DNA of 33,937 bases from Priapulus caudatus (taxonomy: Eukaryota; Priapulida; Priapulimorpha; Priapulimorphida; Priapulidae). The DNA is taken from NCBI RefSeq assembly GCF_000485595.1, contig NW_014577285.1, positions 27,192-61,128 of the forward strand, in the 5' to 3' direction. The notes below the pieces were generated by a model. It saw nothing but the letters and a program-made list of their open reading frames with translations. It was not told the origin of the DNA and made no database searches. The position numbers and the translations under genes were made by a program. Numbering within the stretch: the stretch's first letter is position 1; the number at the start of each line of letters is the position of its first letter. This document shows positions 31,601 to 33,937 of this stretch, one piece after another.

Positions 31601-33659
31601 TTTGATTAAGCACATAAGTAAATGACTACTGCAGGTTCCTTTAGCATGTAGGTCGCTTTTGGCTGTGTACCTTAGCACACTCCTGCCAGAAGTTGCTCTG
31701 TTTCTCTTTTTTCTCAATGATATAGTGGTCGATAGGAGAGCCACCGTCATCTTCCGGTTTAGTCCATTCCAAGTCGACATGGTCCTTGTCCCAATCAGTA
31801 ATGTCTGGGGTACCAGGCTTTGATGCCGGATCTAAATCACAAGAATATAACAACGCGTCAATGAGGCTTATACTTCTAGTAGAAAAATCGATAATCCCAT
31901 GTGCTATAAATTGTTTATGTGTCTGACATAAATATACTGAAAAAATACAGTTTTAAGCAGCTCGTGTTTATGCGTATTAATATAGTAGATCTACTCGAAA
32001 GTAAACCCACCCCACGGGTCCTTGGCTAAAGTAGCATGGTCAGTGGTTAGAGGTTCTGATTCTCCCTCGCTATTGATTGCCTTTACTCGGAACTTGTACT
32101 CTTTTCCTGGTATGAGTCCATCACATATAATTTCCGGTGCCTTAGAGGTACCGGCTGGGATCCAGGTTCCGCGTTGAACGTCAAACTTCTCCACCTCATA
32201 GTGCTTAATCGGCGTGCCACCGTCGTCCTTAGGCTTCTTCCATTTTAGGGTCATCTTGTCCTTGAAGACATCGCAAACTTCCAGCGGGCCCTCAGGAACC
32301 AAAGGTTTGTCTGAAATGGTGGTGAGTGTGTTTATGCGTTGAATTAGATGGGTTGCAGTAGATATTGAGATGGATATACGTATGCAAAAAATGGCTCTAT
32401 ATAACCTCAAATCTACACTTATAATAATTTTATGCAAAGGGCCAAACCTACCTAAGACAATGACTTGAACCTGGGCTGTATCTTCACCGGAGCTGTTATG
32501 CACCCTTAGTTTGTAGACACCAGTATCGCCACGCTTTGCTTGGGGAACCTACGCAAGTTCAAGTAGAGTACAAATATGGGAATAAAAAACCGAATTATTT
32601 TACATTACGGCGAATTCTAACTTGTCTAACCGTTATCAATTATTAACGGAAAATAATTAAACATTAATTTTACATCAAGTCCAGTAGACAACAAATTACA
32701 CGCCAATATGTCTATTCAGCATTTAATTAGTAAATTACTGTAGCATGACCAATATAACTGCCCCAGCTCTATATTTATACCTCGATCATTGTTCCATAGT
32801 CATGGTTTTCAATTATGGCATGTCCGGGAGTTATGATCGGCTTTCCCTCGTGGAACCATTCCTTCTCCGGGGGAGGTTCACCCTCCAGGGGAACATCAAA
32901 GCCAAATGACTGACCGGCTTTTATTGTTATGGGCTTCATGTGGCTCTTATCAATTTTGGGACGCACTAGAAATAAAAATAGATCTGTTACGCACCCGTCT
33001 GTCTGAGTTACGTTTTGGTCTCAATTAAATTTGTATAGAGATTGCGTAACATCTGTTATAAAAAAATAACAGATTACGTAACACATAATAAATATTTATA
33101 CGCTCTTACAGTATCTTGGCTTGGCCTTTTTGTAGGGTGTAGCATCGCTAGGTTCGCCAGGTCCTGCTGCATTCACAGCTCTGATTCTGTACTCGTATTC
33201 TTTGCCTGCTTCCAACCCCTTGCATGTGCCTTTAATAACGTCAGTTGCGGGAGCCGGAATCTAATTTTTAAATATAATTGTTATAGAAATAATTAGTAGT
33301 AATAAATTTTGTGTTAGCTCATTCTTACATTATTTATTTGATTGTTTAGTTGTTCATTTATGTAGCCATGCATTCATTTACATATATAGACTTAAGTATG
33401 AGTACACCTAACTATAGATAGATTGATCTATCTGTTTATTTTGTGCATTGGTCGAGCTCCCCATTTGCTTTGCGTTTTTAGAATTTATTGTTTCTTACTT
33501 CGGCACTAGGGTGCCATTCATGTAGGCCCTTTTCCCTTTTCTCAATTATGTACGCTGTTATAGGAGCACCGCCATCACTTTCTGGCGGAGTCCAACTCAG
33601 GTCAACGTGGTCTTTGTCCCAATCTTCAAAGGCTGGTGTTCCGGGCTTGCTGGCAGGAT
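1818..33659 (-). CDS. unc-22: twitchin-like giant titin-family kinase, partial (75 exons, both ends missing)
   Basis: The gene encodes a giant sarcomeric protein with 22 fibronectin type III domains, 15 immunoglobulin I-set domains and one CaMK/MLCK-type kinase near the C-terminus. Family knowledge: twitchin binds the myosin filament and modulates contraction and relaxation. The identification rests on the repeated Ig-Fn-Fn order, FnIII signatures (PKDDGG, YEFRV.AVN..G.GEPS), the order Ig-Ig-Fn-Fn-Ig-Ig-Fn-kinase, and kinase motifs such as HLDIKPEN and [22 protein letters not shown] found exons by reading the minus strand for GT donors and AG acceptors. All 75 exons keep one frame, starting with 2 nt of a split codon and ending with 1 nt, 12,354 nt in total. 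Almost every intron between domains is phase 1. The 5' part lies beyond the right edge. The last exon ends in a good donor, so more coding sequence follows to the left. Fine details at single splice sites are inferred. Confidence 0.93.
2034..2118. repeat. 85-nt inverted repeat (long hairpin) in the Ig 15 intron
   Basis: Arms 2034-2070 and 2082-2118 are complementary at 34 of 37 positions around a loop of about 11 nt. Two of the three differences would be G-U pairs in plus-strand RNA but C-A mismatches in the gene's own transcript. No target-site duplication is clear. It may be a small inverted-repeat transposon or a miRNA-like hairpin. Confidence 0.85.
2498..2601. mobile_element. MITE-like element with 18-bp terminal inverted repeats and a 7-bp target duplication
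   Basis: Terminal repeats at 2505-2522 and 2577-2594 match in 17 of 18 positions and begin CAGGAGT. The 7-bp direct repeat ATACAAC flanks the element exactly, at 2498-2504 and 2595-2601. The 54-bp centre is made of TAGTAATAG-like units. It has no coding capacity and lies 21 bp from the edge of the linker exon. The superfamily is not clear: 7 bp is close to but not the 8 bp typical of hAT elements. Confidence 0.75.
2616..2780 (-). CDS. basic, proline-rich inter-domain linker exon
   Basis: A 165-nt phase 1-1 exon with no globular fold. It reads [19 protein letters not shown], then [20 protein letters not shown] and [13 protein letters not shown] set the 3' end at C|GTAAGC because only this donor joins in frame to the next Ig. 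It is rich in Pro, Ser, Arg and Lys, as expected for a disordered phosphorylatable linker. RRFTS fits a PKA-type site. It lies between Ig 14 and Ig 15. Confidence 0.83.
3001..3754 (-). CDS. basic linker plus Ig I-set domain 14 (exons 3558-3754 and 3001-3181)
   Basis: The first exon begins with a linker of about 34 residues, [14 protein letters not shown] then [14 protein letters not shown], before the Ig starts at [16 protein letters not shown]. The Ig has [13 protein letters not shown], a phase-0 intron, [16 protein letters not shown] and [25 protein letters not shown] resembles a basic-residue-directed kinase site. The entry acceptor CGACAG gives a split Arg codon, which fits the previous exon. 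Confidence 0.88.
3182..3557 (-). other. intron inside Ig 14
   Basis: A 376-nt AT-rich intron. I see no further element in it. Confidence 0.85.
3920..4487 (-). CDS. Ig I-set domain 13, first after the kinase (exons 4370-4487 and 3920-4092)
   Basis: [35 protein letters not shown], then [19 protein letters not shown] and [18 protein letters not shown]. The phase-2 intron splits the core Trp codon (TG|G). The strand B Cys is present but the strand F Cys is Val. It packs next to the kinase tail in known structures of the family. Confidence 0.92.
4667..4769 (-). CDS. C-terminal regulatory (autoinhibitory) tail of the kinase
   Basis: A 103-nt exon, phase 0 in and phase 1 out. It reads [20 protein letters not shown] then [14 protein letters not shown]. 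It follows the helix [15 protein letters not shown] at the end of the previous exon. Family knowledge: the matching segment of nematode twitchin folds into the active site and blocks it, and [15 protein letters not shown] is its conserved core. Inhibition here is inferred from that likeness. Confidence 0.9.
5033..7067 (-). CDS. twitchin/MLCK-type protein kinase domain (exons 6974-7067, 6563-6766, 5746-6087, 5379-5531, 5033-5156)
   Basis: A complete serine/threonine kinase catalytic domain of about 257 residues. The N-terminal linker is [20 protein letters not shown]. The glycine loop is GVGAFGVV, the ATP-binding Lys is in FAAKFIN, and the partner Glu is in QNEIDIM. The catalytic loop HLDIKPEN, the DFG in [31 protein letters not shown] and HPWLKG are all intact, so the enzyme is predicted active. 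Substrates are not visible from sequence. In the family they include myosin light chain or the protein itself, with activation by stretch or by Ca-binding regulators. All four introns within the catalytic domain are phase 2. The loop codon GT|T gives Val where relatives known to me have Thr or Ser. The last exon carries the start of the regulatory tail. Confidence 0.95.
5626..5695. repeat. AT-rich low-complexity stretch in a kinase intron
   Basis: The stretch is almost only A and T with repeated TTAATAT and ATAATTA words. It lies between the third and fourth catalytic exons. Confidence 0.8.
6141..6216. repeat. (GA)n microsatellite
   Basis: An interrupted GA tract with AAAGA variants passes into about 30 bp of pure GA. 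It is polypyrimidine (CT) in the gene's sense strand. Confidence 0.93.
6394..6464. repeat. compound TA / CT-TA-GA repeat with a perfect 26-bp palindrome
   Basis: A TA run at 6394-6416 is followed at 6422-6447 by CTCTCTC, twelve alternating T/A bases and GAGAGAG. This is a perfect palindrome. A further GA run follows. Confidence 0.92.
6815..6885. repeat. ACTATAA-type short tandem repeat
   Basis: Imperfect copies of ACTATA/ACTATAACT occupy part of the intron between the first and second kinase exons. Confidence 0.7.
7339..7631 (-). CDS. basic linker before the kinase (small exons 7590-7631 and 7339-7398)
   Basis: Two tiny phase 1-1 exons of 42 and 60 nt bridge the last FnIII and the kinase. 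They read [14 protein letters not shown] and [20 protein letters not shown]. Family knowledge: nematode twitchin has a similar stretch with KRKIRGK followed by an acidic-tyrosine segment. Exact phase agreement on both sides and the KIRGK core make the smaller exon believable, though it is only 14 codons. Confidence 0.8.
7632..8850 (-). other. 1.2-kb intron before the kinase linker exons
   Basis: The longest complete intron in the window. It contains the CCA/GAC minisatellite (listed separately) and a weak 10-bp inverted repeat at 8110-8119 and 8136-8145. I looked for extra linker exons and found none I could defend. Confidence 0.75.
8529..8715. repeat. CCA/ACC minisatellite followed by a GAC triplet run
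   Basis: Three units of 30, 28 and 28 bp start at 8529, 8559 and 8587, each with a CCACCACCACC core and a GCCACT.CC end. After a degenerate part comes a (GAC)n run near 8655-8680. The block is GC-rich within an AT-rich intron. The His/Pro and Gly-rich open frames in it are artefacts of the repeat. Confidence 0.88.
8851..9494 (-). CDS. FnIII domain 22, last before the kinase (exons 9314-9494 and 8851-8972)
   Basis: [47 protein letters not shown], then [17 protein letters not shown] and [19 protein letters not shown]. The internal intron is phase 2 in an Arg codon (AG|G) with donor GTATAT. It lies directly N-terminal to the kinase linker, as in known twitchins. Confidence 0.91.
8973..9313 (-). 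other. intron inside FnIII 22
   Basis: A 341-nt intron with no repeats or sites that I recognise. Confidence 0.85.
9564..9740. repeat. GA-rich minisatellite with a roughly 50-bp higher-order unit
   Basis: The motif GTGAGTGAGAGGAAGAGGGA starts at 9575, 9625 and 9679, each time followed by a GA run. The copies are 50 and 54 bp apart. It lies in the intron (9495-9925) between Ig 12 and FnIII 22. The rest of that intron shows nothing else. Confidence 0.92.
9926..10541 (-). CDS. Ig I-set domain 12 (exons 10384-10541 and 9926-10055)
   Basis: [45 protein letters not shown]|.  The second exon starts [17 protein letters not shown] and has [17 protein letters not shown]. The phase-0 intron lies between strands D and E. 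The disulfide cysteines are absent. Confidence 0.9.
10056..10383 (-). other. intron inside Ig 12
   Basis: A 328-nt AT-rich intron with no notable element. Confidence 0.85.
10808..11494 (-). CDS. Ig I-set domain 11 (exons 11383-11494 and 10808-10980)
   Basis: [35 protein letters not shown], then [15 protein letters not shown] and [20 protein letters not shown]. Both disulfide cysteines are present. The phase-2 intron splits the Trp codon exactly as in domain 9. Its intron is 402 nt. Confidence 0.91.
10981..11382 (-). other. intron inside Ig 11
   Basis: A 402-nt intron that splits the core Trp codon. I see no repeat or extra exon. Confidence 0.85.
11675..12267 (-). CDS. FnIII domain 21 (exons 12126-12267 and 11675-11835)
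   Basis: [46 protein letters not shown], then [10 protein letters not shown] and [17 protein letters not shown]. The internal intron is phase 2 (AG|G, Arg) and sits directly before the second Trp. Confidence 0.91.
12436..12920 (-). CDS. FnIII domain 20 (exons 12748-12920 and 12436-12565)
   Basis: [49 protein letters not shown], then [17 protein letters not shown] and [16 protein letters not shown]. The internal intron is phase 0 in front of strand E. Confidence 0.92.
13094..13505 (-). CDS. Ig I-set domain 10 (exons 13375-13505 and 13094-13241)
   Basis: [38 protein letters not shown], then [14 protein letters not shown] and [19 protein letters not shown]. The core Trp is replaced (FTVRLFKDG), so this is an atypical Ig. 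The internal intron is phase 0. Second of the tandem pair. Confidence 0.88.
13795..14435 (-). CDS. Ig I-set domain 9 (exons 14324-14435 and 13795-13967)
   Basis: [36 protein letters not shown], then [13 protein letters not shown] and [19 protein letters not shown]. Both disulfide cysteines are present, unlike in the upstream Ig domains. The internal intron is phase 2 and splits the core Trp codon (TG|G). First of a tandem Ig pair. Confidence 0.92.
13968..14323 (-). other. intron inside Ig 9
   Basis: A 356-nt intron. No further structure is visible. Confidence 0.85.
14577..15092 (-). CDS. FnIII domain 19 (exons 14988-15092 and 14577-14771)
   Basis: A more divergent Fn[34 protein letters not shown], then [13 protein letters not shown] instead of the usual Y.IEK. 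The second exon has [19 protein letters not shown]. The internal intron is phase 1 just before the Tyr. It is the third FnIII in a row. Confidence 0.9.
15294..15796 (-). CDS. FnIII domain 18 (exons 15608-15796 and 15294-15407)
   Basis: [54 protein letters not shown], then a phase-1 intron (codon A|TA) and [20 protein letters not shown]. It ends LRPKP. Confidence 0.9.
15983..16625 (-). CDS. FnIII domain 17 (exons 16485-16625 and 15983-16144)
   Basis: [43 protein letters not shown], then KWDKVTAFC and [17 protein letters not shown]. The internal intron is phase 1 and falls in the loop before the second Trp. Confidence 0.91.
16145..16484 (-). other. intron inside FnIII 17
   Basis: A 340-nt intron with no recognisable element. 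Confidence 0.85.
16849..17382 (-). CDS. Ig I-set domain 8 (exons 17264-17382 and 16849-17014)
   Basis: [34 protein letters not shown], then [18 protein letters not shown] and [21 protein letters not shown]. The internal intron is phase 0 straight after the Trp strand. The strand B Cys is replaced by Ile. Confidence 0.91.
17383..17920 (-). other. intron between FnIII 16 and Ig 8
   Basis: A 538-nt intron. A TA microsatellite lies at about 17619-17663. The remainder shows nothing. Confidence 0.85.
17619..17663. repeat. (TA)n microsatellite
   Basis: About 45 bp of alternating T and A with one C interruption. Confidence 0.95.
17921..18445 (-). CDS. FnIII domain 16 (exons 18279-18445 and 17921-18056)
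   Basis: [43 protein letters not shown]. After a phase-0 intron the acceptor CTGCAG leads into [19 protein letters not shown] and [18 protein letters not shown] chose this acceptor because later AG sites break the frame. A long open reading through the intron is not coding. Confidence 0.9.
18446..18821 (-). other. intron between FnIII 15 and FnIII 16
   Basis: A 376-nt AT-rich intron. It contains ATAATAGAT-type repeats near 18550-18575 and the TAAA/TA microsatellite listed separately. Confidence 0.85.
18600..18650. repeat. (TAAA)n-(TA)n compound microsatellite
   Basis: About six AAAT/TAAA units run directly into a TA run. Confidence 0.95.
18822..19124 (-). CDS. FnIII domain 15 (single exon)
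   Basis: A 303-nt phase 1-1 exon: [63 protein letters not shown] and a closing ARPPYG. It is a first-type FnIII. Confidence 0.93.
19327..19615 (-). CDS. Ig I-set domain 7 (rest of exon 19327-19741)
   Basis: It starts about [16 protein letters not shown] and has [23 protein letters not shown] and [18 protein letters not shown]. It is read straight through from the FnIII before it. The exon is unusually long for this gene (415 nt) and richer in GC than the surrounding introns. The domain start is my estimate. Confidence 0.91.
19616..20039 (-). CDS. FnIII domain 14 (exon 19870-20039 plus the first part of exon 19327-19741)
   Basis: [47 protein letters not shown]. After a phase-0 intron come [17 protein letters not shown] and [15 protein letters not shown]. 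The 3' part shares an exon with the following Ig, so the usual phase-1 border intron is absent. It is the third FnIII in a row. Confidence 0.91.
20040..20374 (-). other. intron between FnIII 13 and FnIII 14
   Basis: A 335-nt intron with a short ATG/ATGACG triplet tract at about 20153-20188. Nothing else is visible. Confidence 0.85.
20375..20907 (-). CDS. FnIII domain 13 (exons 20803-20907 and 20375-20572)
   Basis: [34 protein letters not shown], then [11 protein letters not shown] and [20 protein letters not shown]. The internal intron is phase 1 at the same Gly-Tyr position as in domain 12. This suggests the two arose by copying of a two-exon unit. Confidence 0.92.
20600..20706. repeat. AT-rich low-complexity stretch
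   Basis: ATAATAT and AATAAT words fill most of the intron inside FnIII 13. Confidence 0.75.
21118..21575 (-). CDS. FnIII domain 12 (exons 21468-21575 and 21118-21309)
   Basis: It opens [20 protein letters not shown] and has [16 protein letters not shown]. The internal phase-1 intron splits the Gly codon just before YMVEK. The second exon has [12 protein letters not shown] and [17 protein letters not shown]. This marks the start of an Ig-Fn-Fn-Fn group. Confidence 0.92.
21576..21878 (-). other. intron between Ig 6 and FnIII 12
   Basis: A 303-nt intron with a T run near 21714-21724 and no other feature. Confidence 0.85.
21879..22163 (-). CDS. Ig I-set domain 6 (single exon)
   Basis: A 285-nt phase 1-1 exon: [62 protein letters not shown]. 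The usual strand B and F cysteines are missing. The intron upstream holds the large TG/CA microsatellite. Confidence 0.93.
22164..22969 (-). other. intron between FnIII 11 and Ig 6
   Basis: An 806-nt intron made mostly of an AT-rich stretch (about 22255-22400) and a long TG/CA microsatellite. The very long His-Thr and Cys-Val open frames here are repeat artefacts. Confidence 0.87.
22439..22744. repeat. long interrupted (TG)n / (CA)n microsatellite
   Basis: About 300 bp of TG repeat is broken by short GGTGG, TTG and GAG interruptions and has CGTG/CATG variants at its right end. The longest pure run is about 80 bp, near 22581-22661. Confidence 0.96.
22970..23431 (-). CDS. FnIII domain 11 (exons 23259-23431 and 22970-23099)
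   Basis: A second-type Fn[47 protein letters not shown]. The second exon has [12 protein letters not shown] and [17 protein letters not shown]. The exit donor reads G|GTTGGT, weaker than its neighbours, but the frame continues correctly into the next Ig. Confidence 0.9.
23597..24192 (-). CDS. FnIII domain 10 (exons 24087-24192 and 23597-23790)
   Basis: A first-type Fn[32 protein letters not shown], then [24 protein letters not shown] and [17 protein letters not shown]. The internal intron is phase 2 and cuts before strand C' (Asn codon AA|C). Confidence 0.91.
24193..24512 (-). other. intron between Ig 5 and FnIII 10
   Basis: A 320-nt intron without a recognised element. Confidence 0.85.
24513..24794 (-). 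CDS. Ig I-set domain 5 (single exon)
   Basis: One of only two Ig domains here in a single exon of its own (282 nt, phase 1-1). It has [53 protein letters not shown]. Strand B has Ile for Cys and strand F has Leu, although a Cys occurs in strand G (QATCKV). Confidence 0.93.
25017..25442 (-). CDS. FnIII domain 9 (exons 25291-25442 and 25017-25167)
   Basis: A second-type Fn[44 protein letters not shown]. The second exon starts [13 protein letters not shown] and has [20 protein letters not shown]. The internal intron is phase 0. Confidence 0.92.
25664..26325 (-). CDS. FnIII domain 8 (exons 26135-26325 and 25664-25778)
   Basis: A first-type Fn[54 protein letters not shown], then [18 protein letters not shown]. 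The internal intron (25779-26134) is phase 0 and lies between strands E and F. It contains a possible 32-codon cassette exon, described separately. Confidence 0.9.
25779..26134 (-). other. intron inside FnIII 8, with the candidate cassette exon
   Basis: A 356-nt intron, GC-richer than most in its middle part, where the possible 96-nt cassette exon lies. Confidence 0.75.
25899..25994 (-). CDS. possible in-frame cassette exon inside FnIII domain 8
   Basis: A 96-nt stretch is bordered by CAG on its 5' side and by AAG|GTGAAT on its 3' side, read on the minus strand. It has phase 0 at both ends, matching the flanking exons. It would add 32 residues, from [11 protein letters not shown] to HVAPDAQYK. 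Its last residues APDAQYK parallel GPECNFQ, the end of the preceding exon, by conservative changes at six places and identity at one. An upstream pyrimidine tract is short. It may be an alternative exon or a chance open stretch. Confidence 0.35.
26501..26972 (-). CDS. Ig I-set domain 4 (exons 26788-26972 and 26501-26603)
   Basis: It starts [15 protein letters not shown] and has [15 protein letters not shown]. The internal phase-0 intron follows GNLAE. The second exon has [23 protein letters not shown]. Strand B carries Val (LSVPV) in place of Cys. Confidence 0.91.
27105..27407 (-). CDS. FnIII domain 7 (single exon)
   Basis: A 303-nt phase 1-1 exon with [42 protein letters not shown] and [20 protein letters not shown]. 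It is the second-type FnIII of the third super-repeat. Confidence 0.93.
27625..28245 (-). CDS. FnIII domain 6 (exons 28053-28245 and 27625-27731)
   Basis: A first-type Fn[47 protein letters not shown], then [18 protein letters not shown] and AKDPWG. The internal intron is phase 2 and splits an Arg codon after NVD. Confidence 0.91.
27732..28052 (-). other. intron inside FnIII 6
   Basis: A 321-nt AT-rich intron. Nothing else is seen. Confidence 0.85.
28451..28981 (-). CDS. Ig I-set domain 3 (exons 28837-28981 and 28451-28605)
   Basis: It opens [14 protein letters not shown] and has [12 protein letters not shown] with the core Trp. The internal intron is phase 2 and splits an Arg codon before TSIVNTADE. 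The second exon has [18 protein letters not shown]. No disulfide cysteines are at the standard places. Confidence 0.9.
28982..29303 (-). other. intron between FnIII 5 and Ig 3
   Basis: A 322-nt AT-rich intron with no element that I recognise. Confidence 0.85.
29304..29615 (-). CDS. FnIII domain 5 (single exon)
   Basis: A 312-nt phase 1-1 exon encodes a whole second-type Fn[62 protein letters not shown] plain modular exon. Confidence 0.93.
29874..30387 (-). CDS. FnIII domain 4 (exons 30272-30387 and 29874-30063)
   Basis: A first-type Fn[31 protein letters not shown], then [15 protein letters not shown] and [17 protein letters not shown]. Unlike most domains here, its internal phase-0 intron lies early, just after IQVFR in the C-C' region. 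It ends AKNPYG. Confidence 0.91.
30540..31124 (-). CDS. Ig I-set domain 2 (exons 31009-31124 and 30540-30708)
   Basis: It starts [14 protein letters not shown] and contains [10 protein letters not shown] at the exon end (phase 0). The second exon has [11 protein letters not shown] and [17 protein letters not shown]. One Cys is present beside the usual strand F position, but strand B has Ile instead of Cys. The intron between the exons is 300 nt with a CA-rich stretch. Confidence 0.9.
30765..30905. repeat. degenerate CA/CG-rich repeat
   Basis: CACACA, CGCGCG and CACAAACGC words fill about half of the intron inside Ig 2. It looks like a decayed CA microsatellite. Confidence 0.85.
31317..31831 (-). 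CDS. FnIII domain 3 (exons 31671-31831 and 31317-31458)
   Basis: A second-type FnIII that closely resembles domain 1: [34 protein letters not shown]. The second exon reads VPGEKTAG, then [20 protein letters not shown]. The internal intron is phase 0. Confidence 0.92.
32011..32310 (-). CDS. FnIII domain 2 (single exon)
   Basis: The domain is intact in one 300-nt exon, phase 1 at both ends. It is a first-type FnIII of the super-repeat: [47 protein letters not shown] and a closing AKDPWG. Confidence 0.93.
32452..32965 (-). CDS. Ig I-set domain 1 (exons 32781-32965 and 32452-32548)
   Basis: It begins RPKIDKSH and shows PPPEKEW with the core Trp, then [12 protein letters not shown] and ends VIVLG. 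Both usual disulfide cysteines are absent: Val stands in strand B (FDVPL) and Leu in strand F (YKLRV). The internal intron is phase 0 (MIE|VPQ). Confidence 0.92.
33110..33659 (-). CDS. FnIII domain 1 (exons 33499-33659 and 33110-33260)
   Basis: This is the first complete domain in the window. It opens with DPASKPGTP and carries [11 protein letters not shown], the mark of the second FnIII of each super-repeat, then [17 protein letters not shown]. The second exon has [19 protein letters not shown]. The entry intron is phase 1, the internal intron phase 0 (SAE|IPAPATD) and the exit phase 1. The upstream intron contains a long ACT repeat. Confidence 0.92.
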
Positions 33660-33706
33660 CTGTCGAATCATCCAGTTCCAATTAATACCAGGCGAAAAGG
33701 CATGTG

Positions 33707-33729
33707 CACTATTACTACTACTGCTGCTG

Positions 33730-33785
<56 letters not shown>

Positions 33786-33792
33786 GCTGCTG

Positions 33793-33856
<64 letters not shown>

Positions 33857-33862
33857 TACTAT

Positions 33863-33936
<74 letters not shown>

Positions 33937-33937
33937 T
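33707..33937. repeat. (ACT)n / (AGT)n trinucleotide microsatellite
   Basis: More than 230 bp of ACT repeat with a few GCT, TCT and ATT variants runs to the window edge. It lies in the intron upstream of FnIII 1. Confidence 0.97.

Overview
The window is a fragment of an animal genome holding one very large muscle-protein gene on the minus strand. The gene is an orthologue of twitchin (UNC-22 of nematodes, projectin of insects, catch-muscle twitchin of molluscs), a giant titin-family kinase of the thick filament. I reconstructed 75 coding exons from 33659 down to 1818, all with GT..AG borders and with reading phases that agree from each exon to the next. They total 12,354 nt, about 4,118 codons. 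Neither the start codon nor the stop codon is inside the window. Short exons, introns mostly of 100-400 bp, AT-rich introns and many microsatellites (TG, GA, TA, ACT) point to an invertebrate bilaterian. I cannot fix the phylum from the sequence alone.

Protein order, reading from high to low coordinates: one FnIII, then five Ig-FnIII-FnIII super-repeats (32965-22970), then Ig-Fn-Fn-Fn, Ig-Fn-Fn, Ig-Fn-Fn-Fn, Ig-Ig-Fn-Fn and Ig-Ig-Fn (22163-8851). Next come a short basic and tyrosine-rich linker (7631-6974), a complete twitchin/MLCK-type protein kinase (7067-5033), its C-terminal regulatory tail (5156-4667), and three Ig domains separated by basic linkers (4487-1818). In all there are 22 FnIII and 15 Ig domains. 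Super-repeats of this kind are known to lie along the myosin filament, and the kinase with its autoinhibitory tail is thought to act as a stretch-responsive enzyme.

Between exons there are only introns, microsatellites and a few small elements. Nothing credible is coded on the plus strand. The most unusual items are a 90-bp inverted-repeat element with a 7-bp target duplication (2498-2601), an 85-nt near-perfect hairpin in the neighbouring intron (2034-2118), and a possible 32-codon in-frame cassette exon inside one FnIII domain (25899-25994). I see no new multi-gene system here.
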